From UBA1672 sp964351365 (GTDB lineage Bacteria > Pseudomonadota > Alphaproteobacteria > Micavibrionales > Micavibrionaceae): a DNA stretch of 64,000 bases. Location: positions 62,001 through 126,000 of the forward strand of contig CAYGNP010000003.1 in NCBI GenBank assembly GCA_964351365.1, read 5' to 3'. Under the pieces are notes generated by a model that was not told the DNA's origin, ran no database searches, and saw only the letters and a list, made by a program, of their open reading frames with translations. Position 1 is the first letter of the stretch. Every line of letters starts with the position of its first letter. Both the position numbers and the translations under genes were made by a program. This document shows positions 26,677-35,093 of this stretch, in pieces.

Positions 26677-27855
26677 ATGAAACAGAAAACAAATACACCT
26701 GATGATGATATGAGCGGTCATACCCCCCCTTCCAGTGCTTATAAAAAGGCCGGTGTTGATATCGACGCGGCAGCGGATCTGGTCGAGATGATCAAACCGG
26801 CGATCCGCGATACACGCAGACCCGGCATGATGAGCGATATTGGTGGCTTTGGCGCTTTATTTGATTTGAAAGCCGCGGGATATGAAGACCCTATCCTCGT
26901 GTCCTCTACGGATGGTGTGGGCACTAAAATTAAGATCGCGATTGAGTCTGATATTCACAACACAATTGGTATTGATGCGGTGGCGATGTGTGTGAATGAT
27001 CTGATCGTTCAGGGCGCGGAGCCCCTCTTCTTTCTCGATTATTTTGCAACAGGACATCTTGACAAGCGCGTTGGCAAGGCGGTGATCGACAGTGTGGCCA
27101 AGGGCTGCGAAATTGCAGGATGCGCGCTGATTGGCGGCGAGATTGCCGAAATGCCGGGGCTTTATGCTGATGGCGATTATGATCTGGCGGGCTTTACTGT
27201 TGGTGCGGTCAACCGGAATGATCTTATTAACGGACAGGATATCGCGGCCGGTGACGTTATTCTTGCGTTGGCGTCTAACGGCGTTCACTCCAACGGTTAT
27301 TCCCTGGTGCGCAAAATTATCGCCGATTCAAAAGATTATGATTTTGACACGCCTTTGCCGTTTGATGTGGAAATTACGGTTCAGGATAAAGAGATTGAGC
27401 AACAAACCTCCTATCACGGCGAAACGGTGATTGATGCTTTGCTTGCGCCCACACGTATTTACGTGAAATCCTTGCTGAAGGCATTTGCGATCAAGCAGAA
27501 AAATGGCAAGCCTGCGATTAAGGGCATGGCGCATATTACCGGCGGGGGTCTCACTGAGAATGTGCCACGCGTTTTGCCGGAAGGGTTGTGTGCGGTTATT
27601 GATGCGGCATGCTGGCCACTGCCGGAGCTGTTTAAGTGGCTGAAGGCTGAGGGTCATCTGGATAATGATGATCTTGCGCGCACGCTTAATTGCGGCATTG
27701 GCATGATTGTCATTTGCGATCCGGCGCATGCGGATGCGCTCACACAATCTCTGGTATCCAATGGCGAACGCGTTTATAAAATCGGCGAGATTGCTGCGAA
27801 AAAACAGACATCCGAGATTTCTATCTTTATCAATAACCGTCAGAAATCATGGTAG
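26677..27855 (+). CDS. purM: Phosphoribosylformylglycinamidine cyclo-ligase
   Basis: 392 residues. It makes aminoimidazole ribotide from FGAM with ATP in purine synthesis. Motifs are SSTDGVGTKIKIA, GIDAVAMCVNDLIVQGAEPLFFLDYFATG, GGEIAEMPGLY, LASNGVHSNGYSLVRK and HITGGGLTENVPRVLP. The first 20 residues precede the conserved YKKAGVDIDA start and may be an extension; ATG 26710 is an alternative. It overlaps purN by seven bases. Confidence 0.96.
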   Translation: MKQKTNTPDDDMSGHTPPSSAYKKAGVDIDAAADLVEMIKPAIRDTRRPGMMSDIGGFGALFDLKAAGYEDPILVSSTDGVGTKIKIAIESDIHNTIGIDAVAMCVNDLIVQGAEPLFFLDYFATGHLDKRVGKAVIDSVAKGCEIAGCALIGGEIAEMPGLYADGDYDLAGFTVGAVNRNDLINGQDIAAGDVILALASNGVHSNGYSLVRKIIADSKDYDFDTPLPFDVEITVQDKEIEQQTSYHGETVIDALLAPTRIYVKSLLKAFAIKQKNGKPAIKGMAHITGGGLTENVPRVLPEGLCAVIDAACWPLPELFKWLKAEGHLDNDDLARTLNCGIGMIVICDPAHADALTQSLVSNGERVYKIGEIAAKKQTSEISIFINNRQKSW

Positions 27856-28439
27856 TCCAGCGCCTGAAGCTCGCGGTTTTTATTTCCGGGCGTGGCAGCA
27901 ATATGCGATCCATCCTTGAGGCGTCCCGCCTGAGAGATTTTCCAGCTGAAATTTCTCTGGTTTTATCTAACCGGCCTGATGCACCTGGTCTTTTGATTGC
28001 GCAAGAAGCCGGAATTGCGGCAGAGATGGTTGATCACACTCAATATGCCTCACGCGCTGATTTTGAAGCTGAGATATCCCGCCGCCTTGCGGATTATGAG
28101 ATTGACCTCATCATTCTGGCCGGGTTTTTACGAATTTTAACCGCGTCTTTTGTGGAGCAATGGCCACGCAAGATTATCAATATTCACCCCTCTCTTTTGC
28201 CTGATTATAAGGGGACAAATACCCATCAGCGCGCGCTTGATGATGGCCGAAGCGAAGCGGGCTGTACGGTGCATTATGTTATCCCTGAGCTGGATAGCGG
28301 GGAGATTATTGTACAAAAACGCGTGCCTATCCTGCCTGATGATACGGCGGAATCCCTTGCGGCGCGGGTTTTGGTTGAGGAGCACAAAATTTATCCCGAG
28401 GCAATCCGGCATATTGCGGGGGCGTTGATAAAAAGTTAG
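27849..28439 (+). CDS. purN: Phosphoribosylglycinamide formyltransferase
   Basis: 196 residues. It transfers formyl from 10-formyl-THF to GAR. The phosphate-binding loop is SGRGSNMRSI. The catalytic Asn-His pair lies in INIHPSLLPDYKGTNTHQRAL, with the Asp in YVIPELDSGEIIVQ. Its start lies inside the purM 3' end, implying translation coupling. Confidence 0.96.
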   Translation: MVVQRLKLAVFISGRGSNMRSILEASRLRDFPAEISLVLSNRPDAPGLLIAQEAGIAAEMVDHTQYASRADFEAEISRRLADYEIDLIILAGFLRILTASFVEQWPRKIINIHPSLLPDYKGTNTHQRALDDGRSEAGCTVHYVIPELDSGEIIVQKRVPILPDDTAESLAARVLVEEHKIYPEAIRHIAGALIKS

Positions 28440-28507
28440 TGGAATGATAACGAAATTTTGATTAAACTCTAAGAGTAATCAGAATTTTAAATTTAGGATA
28501 AAGACTT

Positions 28508-28660
28508 ATGGACCATTCACAGCATTCAAATGCAGATCCGCAAGAATTGGAGCATGCTAAGGAAATGTGGGATAATTTCGCAGTTTTTGGGAAATATACC
28601 ATTTATGCTACATGTGCGATCCTGATCGGGCTCGCTCTTGCTTTCGTAAAATTCTTTTAA
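28508..28660 (+). CDS. Small aa3-type cytochrome oxidase subunit IV-like protein
   Basis: 50 residues from ATG 28508. The N-terminus is His-rich and acidic (MDHSQHSNADPQELEHAKEM), then W-x-x-F and one membrane helix (TIYATCAILIGLALAFVKFF). This layout fits the bacterial aa3 oxidase subunit IV family (PF07835-like), a single-helix accessory subunit common in Alphaproteobacteria. AGGATA lies before the start. It stands alone here, away from oxidase genes, so the assignment rests on topology and a few residues. Confidence 0.65.
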   Translation: MDHSQHSNADPQELEHAKEMWDNFAVFGKYTIYATCAILIGLALAFVKFF

Positions 28661-28759
28661 ATTCCCGTTTTATAAGAAGTTTTTAAGGTTTTTGCTCCAC
28701 AATTCACCTTGAGTAAGTGTATCTCACTTTCACTCAAGAGCACGGGCAGAATCAAGACT

Positions 28760-31700
28760 ATGAGCAATCGTCGAACACATTATCTGGTGTCGTTAACCAA
28801 TAGGGCCTTTTTCCCTTATTTGGTAGCCATACTTGCCGTCTTGGTTTTTACTGGCTTTTTATGGTCTGATAACACGCCCTATAAACTAAGCAGTAATCCT
28901 CTTGTCCTCTCAGATATGTATGCAGAGTATCTTGTTGCCACTGATCGTTATTTTGTGCGTGACTCTGAGCGAACACTCAGCCCCGATGAGCTTGCAGAGG
29001 GTTTTAAGGCCGGTACACTTCAATCTCTTCCAAGTCATGATCTTGTTCATGTCGCCCTTGATGATTTGCCGTACTGGATTGTTTTTTCCGTTGATAATCA
29101 GAGCGATACGGATCAGTGGATGCTTGATTTTGGGAACGCCTTTGACGGGCGCCTTGGTATGGCTCAAAAAATCAGCGTTATGAATCATTCAAGCGGGGAG
29201 CATGTTACATTTCCTGATGATACAATCGATAACGCGCAGCGCCTTCCTATACTTGGGCATGTGATACCGATTACCATAAAGCCGGGGCCAAACATTCTTA
29301 TTGCTTATGTTAAGGCTCAAAATGGATTTCCGCTCATCATCAAGCCTCAATTGCTGTCTCAAAAACATTATATGCAAAAGACATTTGATAGCGATTTTTC
29401 AGAAGCTCTTACTATTTTTCTGTTTGTTTTCGTCTTTACGCTCTTTCTCTTTTCCTATCAAATGTTGCAAAATCATGCCTCTTTAGCCTTTATTTCCATT
29501 TATGCTATTTTTGCTTCTGTCTTTTTCTTTCTTGATTCTTTTGTCGTTGGAGAAGGCATAATCGATGGGCGTGCTTTGTTCAGCTTTTATATTTCCAGCT
29601 ATATCGCTCTTATTGTTGCAGCAAAATTTTTCTTCCGTCTGTCTTATGATCAAAAACCGTTAGAAAATTATTGCCTGGTTTTTCTGTGTTGCCTCATTTT
29701 CATTGGGCTGGTTTTGTTTTTGGGCCCCTTAAACTTCTCTTCTTTTGGCTATTATGTTTTATTAATAATTCTTTGTTTTTCAATTTTTAGTGTTTGCGCT
29801 GTTATCGCTTTTACGGGCTCAGCCCCTTTTGTAATAAAAAAAACCTTTTGTACTGGCCTTATAACGTCTTTGGTTCCTTTTATTTTTATTTTTCTGATCG
29901 CCACAGATTATGTCGGTGCGCATATCTATTCCATGCCACTTTTTTGGGGCGCTCATTTTCTTGCTTTTAGCTGTTTCCTTGCCTGCTTTGTTCAGGCTTA
30001 TGATTACCGCAGGCAACTCATTGAGCTTGAGATCAATAACAAAAAGCAGGATGAGGATGCGCAAGCCGAACTGCAAAAATCTAAAAATGCTGCTGATCAT
30101 GCCCGGTTGATGCGCGTTATTGAACGTGAAAGAGAGCTCATGAACGAATTGCGCGAGCGTGAGGTCAAAAGAACCGAAGAGATGCGTCAGGCCAAGGAAA
30201 CTGCAGATCGTGCAAATCATGCAAAATCCGCGTTTTTAGCTGTGATCAGTCATGAAATCAGGACACCCATGAATGGTATTTTGGGTATGACACAATTGTT
30301 GAAAGACGCCGGACTGACTCGCACGCAAAATGAGTATATAGAGAGTATCCGCCAGTCCGGAGAGACCATGATGGCGCTTTTAAATGATATTCTGGATTTT
30401 GAGAAAATCGAGCGTGGCGGGATGAGCCTTGAGAGTGTCTCTTTTAAACTTGAGAAACTTGTTCAGGATGTTCGCATTCTCATGTCCGGGCATGCCGCAC
30501 AAAAGGGAATTGCTCTTAATACGCATATAGATGAGGACGTCCCAGTAGCGGTGATTGGTGATCCAACACGGCTGCGTCAGATTTTGCTCAATCTCGTGAA
30601 TAACGCAATTAAATTCACTGATGAAGGCAATGTGATGGTTAAGGTCAGCAGACATGAGAGCAATCCGTTTTTGCTCAGCTTTTCTGTCATTGATACTGGT
30701 ATCGGTATATCAAAAGAAGCGCAGATGAAACTCTTTACGCCATTTGCACAAGCCGAGAGCAGTACGTCTCGTAAATATGGGGGTACTGGCCTTGGTCTTT
30801 CAATTTCACAAAAACTTATTGAAGCGATGGGCGGTGTGATCAGTGTTAAAAGTGATAAAGGAAAGGGCACTACTATCTCTTTTAGCGTCAAGCTTCAACC
30901 GGATAATAACGCTTTAGACGCAGATACAGCCCATGGCATGACGGGTTCTGTGCCTCAAGCTCGCGAAACGCCGCATATGAACATTCTGGTCGTGGAAGAT
31001 AACGACATGAACCGTAAAGTTATCAAGGGTCTTCTTGCCAATGAGGGGCATACCCTTATTATGGCTGCAAATGGCCTTGAAGCGATCGATGCATGCCGAA
31101 ACCAGAGCCCTGATCTTATTTTCATGGATATTAAAATGGAAGGCTTATCTGGTATTGAAACAACCAAAAAAATAAGGCTTGATCCAGATCCGAAGATTGC
31201 AAGAACACCGATTATTGCCCTTACCGGAAATGTAACACTTGAGGATGTTCAGATTTTCTTTGAAGCGGGAATGAATGGTTTTGTGGCAAAACCCATTAAT
31301 GTCGAGCAACTTAAGGATACTCTTTATAATGCTTCTTTGGGCAAATTTGAAAACGAGCTTTCTGAGGAGTTCTTTATAAAAATTGAGGCAGAAAAGCCGT
31401 CCATAGAGAATATGGATACTGGTCTTGAGTTAGATTTAAATGACCTTCCTCCTGATGATGTAAGTGCTAATTCTAGCGAGAAATTGACTGACGTTGAGAG
31501 AGTGCAGCCCCGCGATGAAATTATCCAGGAGAGCCATAATCTTAGTGAAATTCAGAGCTATCTTCTTCATAGCATCGAGAAAAATCCTGACGCCGTTAAA
31601 ACAGCAGTAAAGAATGACTCTCTTTCACCTTCCTCTGTCAGTTCTCCTGATGAGATACCTAAAAAAGTTCCAAAGGTGTTTGGTGGTGGAGCTCATATCC

Positions 31701-32113
31701 CAAAGACGGCTGAACTTGAGCCGGCTTTGCCGCTTCATCAAGACGCCTTCCCTGATGCTCAGTATAAAAACGAAGAGCTGCTTGATCTTGATATGCTTGA
31801 TGGGTTGCGCTCAACTCTGGGACGTGAACATTTTGTTGCGCTCATGGATGGGTTTTTGCAAAAAGCCACAGAAATAATTCAGGCTATGGATGATCATACA
31901 GAAAAAGAGAATATGCCAGAGCTGGGTACGCGGGCGCACGAGCTAAAGGGCATGGCAGCCAATTTTGGCATGTTAGAGCTTAGCCGCATTGCCTCTTTGG
32001 TGGAAAAATCTGTTAAGATGCTGAAAAAGGGCGATGCTCTTGAGGCTGCAAGACTTTTGAAAAGCTGCGAAGAGCAAACGCACTCAGCGTTGAAAAAGTG
32101 GCTCAGAGGTTAG
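28760..32113 (+). CDS. 7TM hybrid histidine kinase with REC and Hpt domains
   Basis: About 1117 residues from ATG 28760; TTG 28709 extends the frame by 17 residues. Order of parts: one membrane helix (about 17-35), a periplasmic 7TMR-DISM-like sensing domain (about 45-200), seven hydrophobic helices (about 210-405), and a coiled coil. Then come HisKA with H498 in VISHEIRTPMNG and HATPase with NLVNNAIKFTDEG, DTGIGIS and GGTGLGLSIS. REC has D790 in IFMDIKMEGLSG, a poorly conserved acidic linker (about 850-1010) follows, and the C-terminal Hpt has H1060 in RAHELKGMAANFG. It is a full phosphorelay in one chain with no cognate regulator adjacent. The gene is visibly less GC-rich than its neighbours. 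Confidence 0.92.
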   Translation: MSNRRTHYLVSLTNRAFFPYLVAILAVLVFTGFLWSDNTPYKLSSNPLVLSDMYAEYLVATDRYFVRDSERTLSPDELAEGFKAGTLQSLPSHDLVHVALDDLPYWIVFSVDNQSDTDQWMLDFGNAFDGRLGMAQKISVMNHSSGEHVTFPDDTIDNAQRLPILGHVIPITIKPGPNILIAYVKAQNGFPLIIKPQLLSQKHYMQKTFDSDFSEALTIFLFVFVFTLFLFSYQMLQNHASLAFISIYAIFASVFFFLDSFVVGEGIIDGRALFSFYISSYIALIVAAKFFFRLSYDQKPLENYCLVFLCCLIFIGLVLFLGPLNFSSFGYYVLLIILCFSIFSVCAVIAFTGSAPFVIKKTFCTGLITSLVPFIFIFLIATDYVGAHIYSMPLFWGAHFLAFSCFLACFVQAYDYRRQLIELEINNKKQDEDAQAELQKSKNAADHARLMRVIERERELMNELREREVKRTEEMRQAKETADRANHAKSAFLAVISHEIRTPMNGILGMTQLLKDAGLTRTQNEYIESIRQSGETMMALLNDILDFEKIERGGMSLESVSFKLEKLVQDVRILMSGHAAQKGIALNTHIDEDVPVAVIGDPTRLRQILLNLVNNAIKFTDEGNVMVKVSRHESNPFLLSFSVIDTGIGISKEAQMKLFTPFAQAESSTSRKYGGTGLGLSISQKLIEAMGGVISVKSDKGKGTTISFSVKLQPDNNALDADTAHGMTGSVPQARETPHMNILVVEDNDMNRKVIKGLLANEGHTLIMAANGLEAIDACRNQSPDLIFMDIKMEGLSGIETTKKIRLDPDPKIARTPIIALTGNVTLEDVQIFFEAGMNGFVAKPINVEQLKDTLYNASLGKFENELSEEFFIKIEAEKPSIENMDTGLELDLNDLPPDDVSANSSEKLTDVERVQPRDEIIQESHNLSEIQSYLLHSIEKNPDAVKTAVKNDSLSPSSVSSPDEIPKKVPKVFGGGAHIPKTAELEPALPLHQDAFPDAQYKNEELLDLDMLDGLRSTLGREHFVALMDGFLQKATEIIQAMDDHTEKENMPELGTRAHELKGMAANFGMLELSRIASLVEKSVKMLKKGDALEAARLLKSCEEQTHSALKKWLRG

Positions 32114-32119
32114 AAAAGC

Positions 32120-32542
32120 TTACCCAACAATTTCTTCGGGTTTAAAGAAATACGCAATCTCGATTTTCGCATTTTCTAATGAGTCTGATCCGTGAACAGA
32201 ATTTTCGCCAATGTTGAGGGCGAATTCCTTACGGATTGTGCCCGGCGCTGCTTGCTCAGGGTTTGTTGCGCCCATGACTTCGCGGTTTTTGGCAACCGCA
32301 TCCTCCCCTTCCAGAACTTGAACAACCACCGGCTCAGAGCTCATGAATTCGGTCAGTTCGCCGAAAAATGGGCGTTCGCTGTGGACGGCGTAAAAACCTT
32401 GTGCCTGTTTCAGGCTCATGTGGATGCGTTTTTGTGCGATAATACGCAGACCCGCTTCTTCCAGTTTAGCATTGATCGCGCCTGTCAGATTGCGGCGCGT
32501 GGCGTCTGGTTTGATAATCGAAAATGTACGTTCAACAGCCAT
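32120..32542 (-). CDS. ndk: Nucleoside diphosphate kinase
   Basis: 140 residues. It transfers the gamma phosphate among nucleotides through a phosphohistidine. The start AVERTFSIIKPDATRRN, the middle ATNPEQAAPGTIRKEFA and the active-site His in NSVHGSDS are canonical. Length is normal. It is convergent with the hybrid kinase, seven bases apart, and divergent from the RelA/SpoT-like operon. Confidence 0.97.
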   Translation of the reverse strand: MAVERTFSIIKPDATRRNLTGAINAKLEEAGLRIIAQKRIHMSLKQAQGFYAVHSERPFFGELTEFMSSEPVVVQVLEGEDAVAKNREVMGATNPEQAAPGTIRKEFALNIGENSVHGSDSLENAKIEIAYFFKPEEIVG

Positions 32543-32622
32543 AATTGTGTCCTTAATTTTTTCTTATGGGCATAGGATATAGCGGGCTTGTGGGCTTGAT
32601 GCAAGGGAAATTCTCAAGAACC

Positions 32623-32652
32623 TTGCATAAGGGCTTTAAGTCTTGTTATAGT
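32623..32652 (+). promoter_or_regulatory. Promoter of the RelA/SpoT-like operon
   Basis: TTGCAT and TATAGT are separated by 18 bases, with the predicted transcript start about 20 bp before TTG 32680. This places the promoter inside the longer frame that begins at 32566 and argues for the downstream start. Confidence 0.5.
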
Positions 32653-32679
32653 AGGGAAAAATCATTTCGGGGTTGGATT

Positions 32680-33762
32680 TTGGTTAAAAATTCTTATTCA
32701 GACTTTATAGGGAATTTTCTGACGCCCTACGGCCATGCCAAGCAGGTGCTCTCCTTTGAGCGCGTGAAGGAGACGCAGGCTATTGCGACCGAGCGGCTTG
32801 GTCATGTAATGCTGGCTCTGCAGAGGCACAGTGAAGTCGGCCTTAAAATTGGCAAGCCTAAAAACGAACAGCGGGCCAGAGAGAAAGCTCTCACAGATTA
32901 TGAGGGAGATCTCTCGCTTGTCTGTGATATGGCGCGGGGCAAATTGATTGTTGAAAACCCTGATCAGGTAATCGCACTTCAGGCGATGCTCTCTGATCCA
33001 AATTCAGACTTTATGCGCAGGCATGGTCTGTTTGTTGTGCAGAGTAATGATTATTTTGCGCGGCCTAAGGAGCCAACGGGCTATTCCTGCCTGAATTATA
33101 AAATTGCTGTTCCCGTTGGCGAGGATAAGGCAGGTAAGACGGAATATCAGGTCTGCGAGCTTCAGGTTGTGGCAAAACAAATTGAGGAGATTTCGAAGTC
33201 AACGCACAGGTATAAGCGCGCTGCAGAACATATTCTCGTTAATGCCGGAGAGCATCCATTACCGCAAGATCTAGCGCTTGCCTCTGCGAATTTTGCTGCT
33301 GCCTGGCTGCTCACCGCTCAGGTACGTAGGAATGCAGGGTATGAAAAATTACTCGAGAACAAGACTAAGCTCGCGCTTACTCCAAATCGTGAGCATAATC
33401 TGAAAATGCGTATTGCTGCTATTGAAACTATTGAAGCTGAAGCCTTGCTGATCAATCTTCTTGGCAATAACCCTCAGCTGCTGGATGATGATCCTCAGGG
33501 GTCGCAATATATCTATGGCGTTTTAAGGCCGTCTCATGCTGACCCGCAGTTTTACCGTTACGATTTAAAAAACACCACCGTCCAGCGTTTTTGGAAGGAT
33601 GACGGCTGGAAGGATGATGGAAGGGGTATTGCCTCCCTGACTCACAACAAGCACTTCACGGAATTTCCCGATAAAAAGACTTTCGGGCAAGCGTGGCTGG
33701 ATTTTTACCAAAAATGCTCACGGCCCGATGGGCCTGGTTTAGGAGGCCTTACTCATGACTGA
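32680..33762 (+). CDS. RelA/SpoT-synthetase-like protein, gene 1 of operon
   Basis: 360 residues if TTG 32680 is the start; ATG 32566 would add 38 residues upstream of the promoter. Residues about 55-190 follow the RelA/SpoT (p)ppGpp-synthetase pattern. These are a basic stretch KIGKPKNEQRAREK, D83 in CDMARGKLIVENP (compare DIAGVRII), YFARPKEPTGYSCLNYKIAVP (compare PKPNGYRSLH, keeping G134 and Y135), and E160-x-Q162 in CELQVVAK (the catalytic ExQ). The Ser-Leu-His of canonical enzymes reads Cys-Leu-Asn. No HD hydrolase or TGS domain is present. The C-terminal 170 residues are unknown. Product and target (nucleotide or tRNA) cannot be inferred. Confidence 0.6.
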   Translation: MVKNSYSDFIGNFLTPYGHAKQVLSFERVKETQAIATERLGHVMLALQRHSEVGLKIGKPKNEQRAREKALTDYEGDLSLVCDMARGKLIVENPDQVIALQAMLSDPNSDFMRRHGLFVVQSNDYFARPKEPTGYSCLNYKIAVPVGEDKAGKTEYQVCELQVVAKQIEEISKSTHRYKRAAEHILVNAGEHPLPQDLALASANFAAAWLLTAQVRRNAGYEKLLENKTKLALTPNREHNLKMRIAAIETIEAEALLINLLGNNPQLLDDDPQGSQYIYGVLRPSHADPQFYRYDLKNTTVQRFWKDDGWKDDGRGIASLTHNKHFTEFPDKKTFGQAWLDFYQKCSRPDGPGLGGLTHD

Positions 33763-34012
33763 TCGCTCCAAACCTTCCGCTTTTGATCCAGACGCGCCGC
33801 CAGAGATGCGCTATTACATTCTTGGCGTGCATCCGGTGCGGGTGACTGTGGTCGATGATCTGCCGATCTGCGCCGAGAAGCCTGATGAGAGCGGTGCTTT
33901 TGTGCAGGATAATACCCTCATCCGCCGCCTGAACGATGCCATGGATGTGGTCGAGCTCGATGAGCATAAATTCCGGGAATATTGCCTCTCGCGGGGGTTG
34001 AAATATGGCTAA
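33755..34012 (+). CDS. 85-residue protein between RelA/SpoT-like genes
   Basis: 85 residues with a perfect AGGAGG nine bases before the ATG. It overlaps the upstream stop and the downstream start by 8 bp each, so all three genes are co-translated. Composition is acidic, with MRYYILGVHPVRVTVVDDLP and LNDAMDVVELDEHKFREYCL. No family is recognised. Its size, charge and sandwiched position would suit an antitoxin or regulatory partner of the flanking genes, but that is inference only. Confidence 0.7.
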   Translation: MTDRSKPSAFDPDAPPEMRYYILGVHPVRVTVVDDLPICAEKPDESGAFVQDNTLIRRLNDAMDVVELDEHKFREYCLSRGLKYG

Positions 34013-35093
34013 ATTGCACGCTATCCCAAATATAACTGGCCAACACCGGGACGCCAGTTATGATCCTGATTGGCGCTGGAGCCATACAGCGCAGCCTGAA
34101 GCTCAACTAAGTACCAAAGAATACCGGGATTTGGCATTACAGTCCCAAGAAGGATTAATGCGGCAAATTAAGGATTTTATGGATTCTAATGGCTTTAGTT
34201 TTGTCCGAATACCGCACGAAGATTTTAAAGTCTACGAGCAAGGCTTAAGGCCATTCAGATCCTGGTTTGATGATTATTGCAAGACCCACGGATTGAATTC
34301 GCGCGCTGATATCTGTGTTGTTGGGCCCAGTATTAAAGATATAAGTTCTGCTGATCGTAAAACCGCGACGGGCGAACACTCACCGGAGAGGGTTCTTGAT
34401 TATCTCAGATGTATGCCTATCGTTTTAAAGAAACATCCAAATAATTCTAAGCATAGGTACAGCATGGATACTCTTGCGAGAGTCATTGACGCCTTCGAGG
34501 GAGACGATAGAGCGATTGCCAGAAAAAATACATTTTGGAAGCCAAACCCAAAAACAGGCATTCGTACTCATAAAACACTCTGGAGCTGTTCTGTTGATGA
34601 AGGTCAGGATTTGCATGGTTTTGAAACTGTTGCAGAAATTAAGGTGGAGCACGAGGCACATATGGATATTGACCGTCTCACTCGTGCGTTTTTACAGCAT
34701 GGCCGTGATACAACCAGCTTAATGGTGCAATTTGCAGAAAATGTTACTGATTGGTTTTCACGAATACTTTCCTCCGCTTCCCGAAAAACAGCAGATAAAG
34801 ATAGAATGATCAATAATTGGGGCAGGCTTTTGTATAATTATTTTAACCATGAACAGGGCTTTAATCGCTTTCTTGATCCAAAAATATTGAGTGATCCTGA
34901 GATGAGAGAAAAATTCAAAGATGTCGTGCAGCCGCTTACACTAAAACAAATTATTTACCAGATTGAGTGTGATCTTGCTAAAATGCCATACGGTCAAGCC
35001 TTATATTTTGAGCGTCAATTCCAGAAATCAGGACTTTTTCCTCCAGATTCTGGTTTAGGGATTAATCAATACCATGCCCCATCATCTGGCTAA
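34005..35093 (+). CDS. Divergent RelA/SpoT-like protein, gene 3 of operon
   Basis: 362 residues starting inside the previous gene. The middle (about 100-235) has the same spacing of landmarks as the first gene: CVVGPSIKDISSADRKT, D132 and R135 in LDYLRCMPIV (gene 1 has DMARGKLIV), NTFWKPNPKTGIRTHKT (Tyr of the GY motif replaced by Ile) and E211 in VAEIKVEH (Gln of ExQ replaced by Lys). This suggests a degenerate paralogue of the upstream protein. The C-terminal 120 residues are helical and unrecognised. The sequence looks more AT-rich than its neighbours. Convergent with alaS, overlapping by four bases. Confidence 0.45.
   Translation: MAKLHAIPNITGQHRDASYDPDWRWSHTAQPEAQLSTKEYRDLALQSQEGLMRQIKDFMDSNGFSFVRIPHEDFKVYEQGLRPFRSWFDDYCKTHGLNSRADICVVGPSIKDISSADRKTATGEHSPERVLDYLRCMPIVLKKHPNNSKHRYSMDTLARVIDAFEGDDRAIARKNTFWKPNPKTGIRTHKTLWSCSVDEGQDLHGFETVAEIKVEHEAHMDIDRLTRAFLQHGRDTTSLMVQFAENVTDWFSRILSSASRKTADKDRMINNWGRLLYNYFNHEQGFNRFLDPKILSDPEMREKFKDVVQPLTLKQIIYQIECDLAKMPYGQALYFERQFQKSGLFPPDSGLGINQYHAPSSG

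Noticed and set aside
32566..32679. Longer start for the first RelA/SpoT-like gene
   Set aside because: A plausible promoter (TTGCAT-18-TATAGT) lies inside this stretch and the added residues look non-conserved, so TTG 32680 is preferred; not certain.
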